From Gonatopus flavifemur (lineage: Eukaryota; Arthropoda; Insecta; Hymenoptera; Dryinidae), in NCBI GenBank assembly GCA_018340375.1, contig JAFFJZ010000001.1, positions 79,042,001 through 79,106,000 of the forward strand: a stretch of 64,000 nucleotides of DNA, in the 5' to 3' direction. Positions 1 to 12,762 of this stretch are shown here, piece after piece. The translations under genes and the position numbers were made by a program. Within the stretch, counting starts at the first letter, position 1. Each line of letters starts with the position of its first letter. The notes under the pieces were generated by a model. It made no database searches and was not told where the DNA came from. It saw only the letters and a list, made by a program, of their open reading frames with translations.

Positions 1-224
1 TGATGTCCACGAGTCCATGGGTCTGCACAGCTAAAATCTCTCCTTCGATGAAGGACCTATGACGAAGACAACAATTTTCAAATCAGGAGGTTATACGATG
101 CTTATATATCAACCGCATAGTTCGTTGAGCGCTTGCGAGAAACGAACCGAGCGTTGGAAACAATACCGAAGGGTGGCGCTTTGATATTGGACGCGGGAAT
201 TTTTGTATGGAGACGTATAATTGA

Positions 225-585
225 GGATCGTGGCTAGCCTGAGCCAAGCTTTGACCAGGCTTGGCACTGCATTGGGTACTCATTCCTTCTAAACGTTGTC
301 AACGTTTGGATTAATATTCAGCCGTGCTATGAAATTGTTCGTATGAAGTTAATTTCTTTTGTCCAAACGATATTGAGACAACGATGAACCATGATTGGCA
401 CAATTTTGAGCCAATGATGGATTGATCATTGGAAATTATGATTCCCAACGTTGGTGCAAGATTGTGCCACTTGTCAGTCAACGTTGGCTCGATATAGATT
501 TCCAAGCCTTGGATGTCAGTATTGCACCTATCTATTTTCCATCGTCAGTATTGGCGCAAGCAAGAAATTTTCACGTGGGTAGTTG
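225..585. repeat. Region of repeated GCTTGGC / CAATGTTGG-type words
   Basis: Short words such as AGGCTTGGCACTGCATTGGG, CAACGTTGG and GTATTGGCGCAAG recur in both orientations, as in the element at 16,524-17,599. Clear terminal repeats are not visible, so the limits are approximate. Confidence 0.4.
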
Positions 586-1796
586 AGTAGACTGAATTTT
601 TTTATTCGAGGTCATATTCCATTAAATATTCAGTAATGCCAACTCAACGGGGTTCTCAGTGTATAAAAAGTCTAATATCATACCATACTTATATATATTG
701 GGCTCTTCAGAGAATTCTCAATCATTGTGGTTTTCCTGGAATACCCAGGGAGTGTCAAATTTCAAGTCTGGTTGATAGATCAATTGACGTACTTTATTCG
801 AAATTAAGCAACGGATCCAATGTTACTGCACTGCAATGTTCGAAGAATAAATGTTGTCGAAAGTAGAGAATAATCTCTTGAGATTATGAAATTACGTACC
901 TTATGAAATACTTACCAATTTTCATGCGAGTCTGTGCAAACAGACCTTGAAACACTTGTACATTGAAATCTGAAAACAATAAAACTTCCACGTCACAAGC
1001 ATATTACAATATCAGTCGATTCAAATTAAATTTCTTCAACCCTTTCGCAAATATATTTTCTCATCCGATCTTATACAGGCTGTATACAATTCATTATTCT
1101 TCGTTATTCTTATCGTCCTTTCAACAAAGGTATAACAAGATACGACCCTGTTGGTCGTAAAAATGGAGGACAACGATGATGACGACGACTTTGAAAGCGG
1201 TAGACCATTTGTGCATGTGTATGCGACACACGAACATGTACAACTATTGCAGTTTGGTTGTTAAAGATTGTATGCGAGTGTAAATCTATACAACTCACAT
1301 ATATAAAACATTAAGAGTACGAGAGCAGACTCGTAAAGTGTAGGTACAAGTTTAAAAGGGGCAGTTAAATTTAAAGCGAGTTAAGCTCGAGCATTATAAT
1401 GGCGCGTGCCGTGTATGTGTATGTGTCTGCGTGTAACACCGGAGAGAACATTGCCATGAAAAAGGGGTTATCGGAATGAGGGGATGATAGATGTTTGAAT
1501 TTCGTATACAACTCATTCTGAGCCGTTTAATGGACTTGATGCTAGGCGTGGTACTTCCCACCGAGAAAAAGGTGAAATGCGAAAGCTAATTCATCTTGTG
1601 TTTTTGTAATCCCTTTTGAAAAAAAAATGAATTTATTTCACATAATAATGTCAAGAAATCATTTTATTTCAACCGAAAATGTGGGAACGAACGAGAACTT
1701 GATATGTCATACTGGATATTTTTCTATAACAGATACATTGGATCCCAATTCCATTTGAAAAGCGTTATTTCGTCAACAAACGTGAAATTTTCTATA

Positions 1797-1918
1797 CCCT
1801 GGGGAAAAAAATGCTGACCCAACATGGAAATAAGGTTGCACTGGCATTGGTAACCAATGTTTCTCATTTCATGCTGGTGTAGCATAGAAACCAACGCTGA
1901 GTCAAGTTTTTCCCAGTG
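1797..1918. repeat. Small element with inverted termini (CCCTGGGGAAAAAA / TTTTTCCCAGTG)
   Basis: Inverted ends (left TGGGGAAAAAAATGCTGA, right TCAAGTTTTTCCCA) flanked by TA on both sides. The interior contains GGCATTGG, ACCAATG and CCAACG words, like the larger element at 16.5 kb. Confidence 0.55.
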
Positions 1919-1920
1919 TA

Positions 1921-3839
1921 TCAAAGAATGGAAAGGAGAAAAAGAACAAGGTAACATCGATATGTCGTATATTTATTTAATAACTAAATTCTTACCGATT
2001 CGCTAAATCGTACTACATGGATATCACGAGGAAACGATACTTGTTTCATTTCATTGTAAATAAAGGATACATCAAACAGGAATCGATTAAACGAAAATTG
2101 TGCATGAGCCAAGTATTGTTTCGAATGTGAACGACCTGAAGTCCACGACCGAAGTCAGTTTGAATCCTCAACAAATCTTTTCTCAAATATAATAACAGTA
2201 CTAGAAACATTGAAACAAAAGAAATAATAACAGAAAAATATCTGACTACGATTCCAAGCATTTTGCAAACCAAATTTTCCTAATTGGACGATTCTACGGC
2301 AATCTTCGCATGCACGTGCACGATCATAACAAGAATTCTCGCGTACATAAGAGAGCTCTCGCACAGTTGATATATCATAAACACAAGATTCTCTCTGGAC
2401 TTGGTCACGCTTTGGATTGCATGGAAGAGGAAGGAAGAAAAAAAGAGACATCGAACCGAGAAACTAAAAGAGAACGGAGAGAGACAGATATGATAAAACT
2501 GCTGCTGTTGCTGATGTTGCACTATTGTTTGCCTCTAACAAGCGCGCACCTCGGGCTGGTGGAATCGTTTTCTCATTGCGCCGGTAGTTCCTGGCCTGAA
2601 TCAAGCAACACGATCGTATCGTGTTTGACCCTGTATGTAAGAAAACAAAAAGAGAGTTGAAGAACAAAAAAATCCCTGCGAAAAAAAGACACAGAAAATT
2701 AGATGTAATTTTTTTTTCACAAAAAGAAAGTAATAAAAGAGATATTATTCCGTGGGTATGAAAATCCTTTTAGGAATTCTCAAGCATGCGCTCATAAGAA
2801 TCGCTTGGTAATATAATAAAAGGAACTCAAACAAACGGAAGTGAAAAGACGTTTTATATCCCTGAAGGAATAGGAAAGAAACAGAGTTGGGATGCAAAAC
2901 AACTTTGATAAAACCAGTGGAAACAAGATATAGGTGGTAAGAGAAGAACTGCAGGTTGCTCCGATGATACGCACGATTATGGTAATTTTCGGTCGCTTCC
3001 AGGCTTGAAAGTCTCTTCGGATTTCAACGACCGTGGGTGTATACGTGTATGCGTGATGCGTAGCAATGTATCCCGCGAGATATCATCGTAACTTACCGTA
3101 TAATGCTTCACAATGTGTTTGTGTTATATGCGCGCAAATATATACGTCTCGAAAATTGAGAGTAGGTAACCTTAAACTTATGGGGGTAATGTGTGCAACA
3201 TTATATGAGGATACTTCAAATATCAGAAGAAACTCGACTATCCTTCTCGACGGGGATACTATAGAAAATTATACTTCATGGAAAGAAAAAAAGAATTATA
3301 TGTTAGGATGAACAAACGCGCATCAAACTGTTTTTCCATCAACATATATACTCCTTGACTCGTAAGTTTGATACTCGATAAGAAAATTTCTCAATAAGAA
3401 ATTTTTTACATCTTTCGAGATTACGACACAAAAGAATTTTTTAACGCAAAATCAATGTTTGAAAAAATTTTAGTTCTCGTTTATGTATAATAAAAATTCT
3501 CGTCGATACAATAATCCATGCAGTAACCCATACGTGTATGGAAGATTTTAATGACTTGGGAGCTTATCATGAAATAATTCACATTTTCAATCTCCTCGAG
3601 AAAGGAACGGAAAAGAAATCCTCTTTTCAACTTGAATGGAAATTCATCTCAAGTTTCTCATCAGTAGTTGGAAGCCTGATGGAATTAGTACTCACCATAT
3701 CGGTCGCCAGGTGCGGTTATATTCACTCTCTCCCTCTCCTCAGCTTTTCAGTACTCTCGTGTACAGTGTATCTCTTCCCTTTTCTCTGTTACTCTATTTC
3801 TCATAGGAGGAGCAAAGTGAGTTATCTCAAGCTATCTCT
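1921..3839. other. Gene-free stretch
   Basis: AT-rich with purine-rich runs. Several overlapping frames on both strands are open near 2,150-2,670, but none has coding character or splice context. Nothing supported. Confidence 0.5.
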
Positions 3840-4067
3840 CGTTCGTTGAGCGATCGTCTTTTGGTTTGGCTAACGCGCCAGTACGCGCGCCGAAACCGGA
3901 AATTACGTCTGGGGTTCTATCTCCGGTTTGTTGCGCCGAGCTGAGAGAGTTGGCAAGAGCTCTATCTTTCTTCTTGCTTCTGCTTAGCTCGACTCGGCTT
4001 GGCACATGCACAGAGGAGAATCCGCGGCATGAGAAAGAGCAGAAGCTTCTCTCTCCTCGAGCTTTGA

Positions 4068-4116
4068 TTATGACGACGACGACGACGACGACGACGACAA
4101 CGACTACTACGACAGT
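4068..4116. repeat. (GAC)n microsatellite
   Basis: About ten GAC units followed by degenerate units. It creates artificial poly-Thr and poly-Val frames on the two strands. Confidence 0.95.
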
Positions 4117-5012
4117 CGGTAACGAGCTGAAGAAATTATTCACGTTTCATCCAACTATTTTCAGCCCACGACCATCAACGTTTTTGCTCGATTTGACATT
4201 ACCAAACGTGAAAAACTTTACTCCTTTCCTCAATCTAATTCCAGTTGAAATACAAATGTGGAATCTTATTTCAAAGATACCGTTGTTACCACAACGTATA
4301 CTCCATGACATTCGAACTAATCCTAAAATTGTTAATTTAGAATGATAGACGGGACAAAGTTCTTAGAATTGAAAGCAAATATGCAATATACATTGTTGTG
4401 CAATGTTTTTGTGTTATGAATGGAAGATCATATGATATAAATTATCAAAGCTCATGGAAATCTGTCCGAGAGTAACACTATAAACACCCAAGTCATTTCC
4501 TAGAACGTGCAGCAACATCGTTGTCGTCGACCGAGTCTTCATCCTCCGTATTCGAAGCGAAGGGTAATAAAGCCATCTTGTGGAGGGTGTAAAGGATGGA
4601 GAAATGAAGGTGGTGGATGTGAAGAAGGGAACACACAACCACCACCACTCCTACTACCACTAGCACTACAGCCACCCTCGCAGACCGCCCCCGGAGGAAT
4701 TGGTGGAAAGGGGGAAAGGAGAAGAGACCGTGGATAGCGATCTATACTACCAGGCGCCCCTCTCGCAACGTTGCCAGGCAACCATCCTCAACCCCTTCCC
4801 TCCAAGAGGAAGCTTTCCAAGAACCTGTAAGAGAACGACCGAGAGAAAGGAGAGGATAGAAGAGAACAGCAGAGATTGCGCTCTTATCTCAAAAGATACC
4901 AACCGCCCTCGCCATCTCGACTTCCGTTTTCCTCTTACCCCACCCCTACATCATCCTCCGCCGTCATCGTCCACCAGGACATTTCAACCCTCTGAAAAAG
5001 AGAATTGACACC

Positions 5013-5039
5013 CGAAGAAGAAGAAGAAGAAGAAGAAGG
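5013..5039. repeat. (GAA)n microsatellite
   Basis: About eight uninterrupted GAA units at the right edge of the less AT-rich block. Confidence 0.95.
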
Positions 5040-5799
5040 TATGCGTTGTTCGATCTTCAATGATACTGAATTATTCCCTTCGGACTTTCATTATTTAATG
5101 CTTCCACACGATATGATATACTAAGAAGTCACAAACCCTTGTAAAAGTCAGATGGAATTATTGTTGAAAGGGAACTCATGTTATTCAATCGTTGGATGTT
5201 AAAATTCAAGGGTTTGTAAAATAGTATGTAGGTATTTGTGATGCGATATTTAGTTTTCTAATTCTGTCTAAATTAAGACTTATGAATGTGTCAATTCCTC
5301 GAAGAGAAATGGATACAGTTATATCGAAAACAAAAATTAATTCACTAACTCACGTTAGTTGAGAGACGTTAGTTCTAAGGAATAAAAAAAAAGAAAGCCA
5401 CTAATAAAAATTGTAATGCAGGCAACTTTAATTTAATAATAGATACGGAATACTTAAAAATGCTATATAATGAGAGTCATTATATACACTTAGAAATATT
5501 TGTATATTTCCAATCAATAATTGGAAATTAATAATCTGTTTTCCGTACATTGATCAGCCAATTTCAAACCTAACGAGCACTTCAAAATATCTATGACCTT
5601 TGACCCAATATCAGTATTATTTTCATAATTTATTTGTAGGTTGCGTGAACTCATTGTCGGGAGGAATGAGTTCAATTACCATATACTATCTCAAAAAGAT
5701 AAAAGATGATCGCTCCGAACTGAAAAATTCATCTAATTCTCATACAAGGTGGAGGTTAACCATGAATCCTAATGGAATTGATCAATAATGAATTTCTAT

Positions 5800-5935
5800 T
5801 GAATAAAATGACTAAAAAATCCATTGAATCCCATTAGTGAATCAGATTGAATGGGATTTCTGTTACTTTCTATTCAATCCTGTTTGATGTTCTGATCCAC
5901 TGATGGGATTTGATGGATTTTTTTCATCAGGGTAG
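5800..5935. repeat. Small foldback element with AATGGGATT words
   Basis: The left part (CATTGAATCCCATTAGTG) is complementary to the right part (CACTGATGGGATTTGATGG), with AATGGGATT and its complement repeated between. Ends approximate. Confidence 0.45.
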
Positions 5936-8333
5936 AAAGAAAGAAATGTCTAATTCTTGCCAACCTTCATAGAATTGTTCAAGGAGAGCACAATATGTTG
6001 TCATTCTAACATTCTTCAGGAGATTCGCTTGAAAACAGAATCATTTTTGAAAACCAACTTTACTTTCCGCTAGAATCAGGATTTTATAATTAAAAAAAAT
6101 CCATAAATTTGACTACCAGTTGAAATGACTAATTCATTGGTTAAACACAAACCGATGAACGTTCGTCCAACTTGACGCAACTCGTTGAATAAATAAGCGA
6201 AATACACCACAAGAAAAGAACTTTTATACCATTTAAGAAAATGTTCGAAGTCGTCATGAAAAGGTCATTTAGTACAAACCATTATTTTCTAAAGTCATAA
6301 ATCAAAATCGCTGAGCGCAATCCAATTTACGCCGCTTGAGGTTAAAGAATCTCCTACTCCTTGACTTCTCTTCATTCCTTTCACCTTTTCTCTCTTTTTC
6401 TCACACTTCGAAGGAACTTCCGTTTGACCTATCCCTTCCTTTTTCTTTCACCTACCTCCCTGTTTTTCTTTTTTCTCCCTCGAGAGAAGAGAGAAGGGAG
6501 AAAGCCCAGCGAACTGATAACGATTTGATGTATGGCCCAGTGACGTCACTAGTCGACGGGGAACCACCCACAATCGCCCATCCCTTCTTTTCCTTTTCTC
6601 AACTCGACGTCGACCGAGAACAGATTACAAAGATCGATATAGAATTACGAACAAAGAAAAGTCGAACAAGCACGATAAAGGTCCAATAAGTGGAAACTTG
6701 AGACTTTCCATTTGTGGTGGAAAAAAAAGAAAGGATTTTGAGATGGAACTCTCTGCAAAATGTATCATTAAAATGTATGGCAAGGTGAAGGAACTCATAA
6801 ACGTATTTATTTAATTAATAACAAAATTAAATCGGTATGATTTTGTATTTTGTAAAACTTCACCCTTGATTCTCAATTTTCATCGTAAAGTTCATTCAAT
6901 AAGATTTCTGTTCAGCTTTTACACATGGTTTCTTTGTATTAGCTATATACATCTATACGTATATATACAAAGGCATAAACGTGATAGTAACAGCGAGGTC
7001 GGTGGGTCGAGGAGTAGCGGGTGATTTAGTAAGATGAAAAGCTACCCCCTCAAACCCATAGCAGAGGCGTTATCTAGCGCAGACAGAGATTGCCTGTTCC
7101 TTACAAAACCATACCGGAGGGCAACGCATCCGGGAGATCTTTCACCGCTTTCCAAGACTTCCTCTCCTGAACGAGTAGGGAAAAACCAAGACATGGAAAA
7201 CGCCTCTCATCGTGTTTAATCATTTTCCCTGGTTACTCCATTTGATGAAGAATCACAATATCCTCGATACATGATTATCTTTCTAAATGATTTTTCAATT
7301 CCTTGTGATTTCGTTGATCAAAAACATTAAATTTGAAAGAGACATAAATTTAGTTAATCTGTGGTTTTTAAAAACAACCTCTTAGCACCGAAACAATCCA
7401 TTGTATGGATGAACGTAGATATTCTCGAAGAGCGGAAAGGTTGCAATTCAGATAAGAATGGGAATTATGCTCTATAAGGGCAGATTTCCACAGCATTGGT
7501 TGCATGCTTCAAAGAGCTCGTCACTCTTTAACAAAGATGAAATTTGTCCTCCAATATTATCGCAGTTGCAGTATTTTTCTGAAGCCTGGATTTTCACTCC
7601 AGAAAAATTTACAGAGAATGCAGGGCTATGAACATGAAACAGGAATTAGTTGACTTTGAAATCACCATGAATCGCCTTTAACATAAAAGTTTCTGATCGC
7701 AAAATAAAATCTTTCAATGCAGTGCTTCATTCTCTCGAATCGGAGGTAACATATTTAAGGAATTAACAAAATGATCAACATAAATCTGGACGAGGCATAT
7801 ATAAAATTAACAGGGTTCGAAGAATAGTCTTGAGAGGGTGAGGTTCCTTCTGTCTGGGATATAAGGAAAAAATGTGAGAGAAAAAACTGGGAGAACAAAA
7901 AGGGAGCGGATTTGAATGAAGCTTGGGAACAGCCCGCGGCAGCTACGTCACATCATTCTCCTCGAGGAATTAAATTTTTATATCTTTCGCTGAGAGTTTG
8001 AGCGATAGATGAAAAGAAGAATAGAATGAGAGAACGGGACGAAAATACTCCAAGGGTCTTACACTTATTTTCGTCAAAATACATGATTCGAAATTAGAAA
8101 TACAAAATATGACAATCAATTCACAAATTTGGAACAAAATAAACTTCCTGTTTATTTTTATTGATTATCAATTCGTTTCGATGAATAATACAAACTCCAG
8201 CCCTGTGATTTCTCGTCGAATATCTTCCCATGTTTCTCCCTCCTACAGAGAACATATTCTCGTACAAAGGGTACAAGAAGCGAAAAAGGAACGTGAAATG
8301 TTCCAATTTTTTCTCTCTGAAGCTTACAATGCT
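5936..8333. other. Gene-free stretch
   Basis: Contains a pyrimidine-rich, less AT-rich stretch near 6,330-6,700 and another near 7,000-7,220, both with short open frames lacking splice context. No supported gene. Confidence 0.5.
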
Positions 8334-8638
8334 CCTGTACAGCACAAATATCAATCCTCTACCTAGAACTCCGGTAGAATGGAGGAAGAACGTTGATGGA
8401 GATATAAGGGATAAATAAGAGAGAGACTCCGTTGATGCAGGAAGAGAAGAATAACTCTATTCAAATCTGAACATGTAAATCCAGCGATATGAAATTTATT
8501 GAATTCACAGTTGGCGTTGCATCAACGAAGAGCCTCTCTTATTTCTCCCTCATTTCCACGGCTCCTATTGCTCCACCAATGTTCTACCTTCATCCCACTA
8601 AAGTCCTGAGTGGAGGATCGGTGGTTTACTCTACAGGA
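8334..8638. repeat. Degenerate copy of the CTCCGTTG foldback family
   Basis: The left arm (CTGTACAGCACAAATATC, then ACTCCGGTAGAATGGAGG) and right arm (AAAGTCCTGAGTGGAGGATC, GGTGGTTTACTCTACAGG) correspond to the better-preserved copy at 21,917-22,307. The centre has GAGACTCCGTTGATGC and GCATCAACGAAGAG. Confidence 0.6.
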
Positions 8639-8723
8639 GTTGTTCGCTGTAAAGTACTGGAATGACACGTTCTAAATACGCTTTATAAACTTCTGATATG
8701 ACATTATGCTGGATTATACTCAC

Positions 8724-8827
8724 GCAAGAGAATAGAAACCTCCAAGAACATCCAATAGACGTACCTTAATGTCTGTAAGACGTCCGGTATGTCCATTGGA
8801 CGTTCCTGGAGGTCTTTATTCTCTTGG
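8724..8827. repeat. Short hairpin-forming inverted repeat
   Basis: Arms of about 41 nt, imperfect, with a short loop: AAGAGAATAGAAACCTCCAA at the left and GGAGGTCTTTATTCTCTT at the right, with CCAATAGACGTACC / GGTATGTCCATTGG inside. Probably a foldback element. Confidence 0.75.
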
Positions 8828-11800
8828 GGTCATAAAAATCCCGGATTCAATTATCGCAAAATTTACGTTCCGGACGCTCTTCTGTGAGCGTAAATTTGTA
8901 TCCCTTTCTTTCGCTTCAAACTTGGCTTCGAATATTCTCCTCATTTGTTTGATTCACTCTCCGTTTACTTTTTCCTTACGCTTTATCCCCATGCTTTATT
9001 TTCAGCTTCCAATTTCCCTAGAGCATATTTACTCTAATGAAGTGTGTTACCCAAGTGTATAAAATAAAAAGAAAAGAAAGAAAATCGTCTACTCGACGAT
9101 CGATAAGATAATTTTATTATTCCATCCTTACCGTAAAAAAAGTCGTTTGAGTCAAAGAATAAAATTAAAGGAGGGTCATAAAGAACAGCAACAACAATAA
9201 GTGAAAAAAGTAGTATCTTCGGGTACCTCTCATGAACTTTACGCCATTAATACGGGCAAAGAAAGAACAGTTGGAAATAAAAATCAAGATAAAACAAAGT
9301 TCACTGAAAAGGAGGTGAAAGGAGAAGGAGCATTGGCGAACTCGTAAAACAAGATGATAATGAAAATAAAAGAACCCCCGAAGGCAAGAGAATTAACGAT
9401 CGAAGAAGCGTCGAATGACGAATAAGAGTCTCCGTAGAGAAGAGAAACGACTTTAAAGTCCGAGTAAAGACACGCGAAAGGAGGAATGGCAAAAGACAAA
9501 CTGGATGACGAAAGTCAAGGAAGAATCGTTGAAGAAAGTCATAAACTGCGTAATCCATCCATCGTAAAACCTGTCGGCCCCATCTTCATCCGTCCAAGAA
9601 TGACAACGAGACGATGGTGACGGTGGCAGTAACTATGGCGATGGTTCATTCCTTTCGAAAGAGCTGAATTTGATGTCGAAGGGAAGAGCAGTATTATTAT
9701 CCCAGCGACAGAGAGTCTCTCAACTTTTCCTACCGTCAAGACAATCCCAATCCCAGAAAGTTTCGAAAGCATAAGAAGGAAGATCCAAATTTCATCAATC
9801 CATTTGATATTTCTTCGTGTAATGTCTTATCAACCAACTGTGCTTAAAGTAGGTTAAGGAACTAGGGATGTTTGCGAGTATGAATGATAGGATCAAATCC
9901 GTGAACTTTCAACCAGTAAAATCAAAAGTTTACAACTTTTGGAAATTCCATTTAAATCAATTCATTTCCCGAATGAACATAAATTGGCCTAGCAGAGAGC
10001 ATCGGGTGACAGATTATTCAAGGATACCCAATAAGACAATTTATAGGTCTTTGAGGCTAAATGTGTACCATTTTTGTGCAGGACATTTGCCTACTGTCTA
10101 ACATTTCCGAGTGTAATTTCCCCTCCTTTAGAATCCTCTTCAAAACATCTGAGACATCCGAACAACAAATGTTTCTCAAGTCTTGGTTGGTTCCTGTTCC
10201 ATCACAGATTTGATCATGCAAGATTTTGAACGGAATTGCCCTGATCAAGAAGGAATTGCACATCAAGTTCCCCAAATTTACGAATTAGAAGTTTGCAGTT
10301 TGGCAAATAGTTTCCTGTTCCTCCGCAAATCATTTCAGTTCATTCATTATTGACGAATTTTAAAAATGATGCCATGATATGGATAACATTCATTTTTTAA
10401 TCTCTTGAATCAAGAGTGGAACAGTTGGGATAGAATCTTCGTTTCAGGATTGTATGCTAATTCTCTTCCAAAATCTCCAACTCCAATGGAATATAGAAAT
10501 TGATTTTTCTTCTTCAGAACTTTCCCCTTGTTACTTTACGTTACGTTGAACCGTGTTATTCTATCGATAAGGTCTGTCGGAATAAAATCACGTATGCAAA
10601 CACAAGTCATTTGACATGCTCCAAACGCACGCTGCGTGTTTTTGCCTCGGATTAATTTGATGGATGCTTTGCTTACAAAATGAGGTGAAGCGCGCTATAA
10701 GCCACGAATCATGAGAAAATGCGATTATCGATTGGCTTGTAGAGGCAACTATTCACAGCGTTTGTGTCATCGTGTACAGAATTTGTTCCTGTAGAAGTGA
10801 GCGAAGTGACGAAATCACTCTGACGATCAAACATATTAGGCATCTTGTGCCGGTGCCGCAAGTTATTGAAATATTATAATATAGACATTTTTCAACATAT
10901 TTTTAATCAGAACTTTCAAATTTTATAATTGTTCTCACTTATTCTTGTATTCGAATTTGTGTCAAATTTTAGGAAAGGAGAAGAATATTGATTGTTCATA
11001 TCGCGATGTAGACGGAGATGAAAAGTTTGGAGAGAAATTTTTATAGCATATTAGACTTATTATGTCTGTTTATGGTAGGAATCTTGTTTTATCATAACCA
11101 AATTTCGAAAAGCAGTAGTAACTCCTGGCCAGAAAAATTCACTCAAATTGAATCGAGGTGGATTAACGAAAAATGTTGCGCAATTTCGCAATCGATTGCG
11201 TATAAATATTTGTGCCGCGAGTTGATCAATATCTTCCTGATTACAGGTATAAATCTAAGGATAAAAAAGTCTTTTTTAATAACGAATGAACAGTCGAAGA
11301 CGATATGCTTATTATGAAGAATTATATCATATACTGGGAGATTCGAAATTGCCGCACACTCTTTTGAGAGCAGATCTTGATGAAGCAACTATTTCAATCT
11401 GAGCCTCAGATTCGGAGATATGAGCATTTTTTAAAGTACTGTATCTTTTGACATTTGAATTTAACACCATTCTTCAAGTCAGATCACGGGTATTCCTGGA
11501 GAAGAATGAAATTAATCTAGCGTTTTTCGTTGTGATGGAGTGATTGAAATCAAAGTTGTTGAATTTTGAATAGTTAAAATGCCAAAAATCTTGAACCGTT
11601 GTAACTCTACAACGAACAACTTGAGATGAGTTCGATATTTTTTCAGAGATATCCCGGTATGTGACTTGGGAGGTTGGTGTTGGATTCAAATGTCCAAGAT
11701 ACAGTACTTCCAAAATATTTGGATTTTTCAAAAAATTTAAAAAAGCTTATATCTGCGAATCTGAGGGTCAGATCAAAATATTCTGGAGCAAAATCGTTTC

Positions 11801-12642
11801 AGAATTTCATCAGGAATCTACTTTCGAAAAAGTCACTCACAATTTCGAATTGCCCAGTATAATATTGAAATTCATATGAGGATATATATAGTTATACTAT
11901 AATTTCGATTATATATAATTAAATCAATTTTTCATGTATGGTCGCAACTATATATGTTCTTATATAAATTTTTATAATTATCTATAGGGCATATATTATA
12001 TAATCCTTTTTTACTACACTGGAAAGAATATTTATTTGTCCTCTTTCCATAAAATATTTATTTGTAGAAATTAAATATTCAATTAGATGTAAAAATTGAT
12101 TACTTGTGGCGAATGAATTATTCATTCAGAAGGCCCATTCATTTGGGGCAAGCATTCCATTATTTGATTCGATCGAATATTTCATTGATCCTAAGAAATA
12201 TTTTTTGGAGAGAGAATGAATGAACTATTTATTTGGTTGGAAGACATTTGGTTTCAATGTAGAGGTGGCGTTGTAACGTATACGATGCTTTGACGAATCA
12301 TAATGGCTTCGGCAAACAAATTTAATTGAAATTGAACATGAAGTGGAATGATAAAGACTGTGCAAAGATAGTTTTGAAGATTCTTCATTTCAATGCAATA
12401 GCTACGAGACACTTCGTAAGATTGCATCTTTTACTACATCAGATTTTACTGAAACACTATTAATTGGAGAGCTTGAGTGAACGCTTAATTAATTGGATGC
12501 TAATTAATTACTTCCTGCAATGAAGAAGAGGAGTTACGCAATTTATCAATTTCTGTGAGCCTTCGTAAGTCTTAATACAACAGAGCAAAATATACTTTCG
12601 TTCTATGTTTAGATTATCGAATTAAAATCTACCTGAAACAAT
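8828..12642. other. Gene-free stretch
   Basis: Includes a purine-rich, less AT-rich block at about 9,280-9,770 and several AT-rich inverted-repeat fragments between 11,400 and 12,100 (for example CAGATTCGGAGATAT against ATATCTGCGAATCTGAG). No gene supported. Confidence 0.45.
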
Positions 12643-12760
12643 CTGGGTGGAAAAGTTTTCAAAATTGTATATAATTTATATATACTTCAATACATGGTAT
12701 ATGTAATTTATACTCAACCCTATATAAATTATATATAATTTTGAAATTTTTTCCACTCGG
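12643..12760. repeat. GTGGAAAA/TTTTCCAC foldback family, copy 1
   Basis: Left end GGGTGGAAAAGTTTTCAAAA and right end TTTTGAAATTTTTTCCACTC are inverted. The interior is runs of ATATAATTTATATATA. Best-preserved member of a family seen at least seven times here. Confidence 0.7.
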
Positions 12761-12762
12761 AA

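Larger units (their letters stand above)
3840..5040. other. Less AT-rich block with microsatellites
   Basis: Markedly richer in GC than its flanks, with pyrimidine-rich runs and simple repeats. Long frames are open on both strands because of composition. It could be regulatory DNA or non-coding exon; no protein call is justified. Confidence 0.4.

Noticed and set aside
3866..4345. 159-codon plus-strand frame with a poly-Thr tract
   Set aside because: Created by the (GAC)n repeat and higher GC; the opposite strand is equally open, and no domain or splice context is visible.
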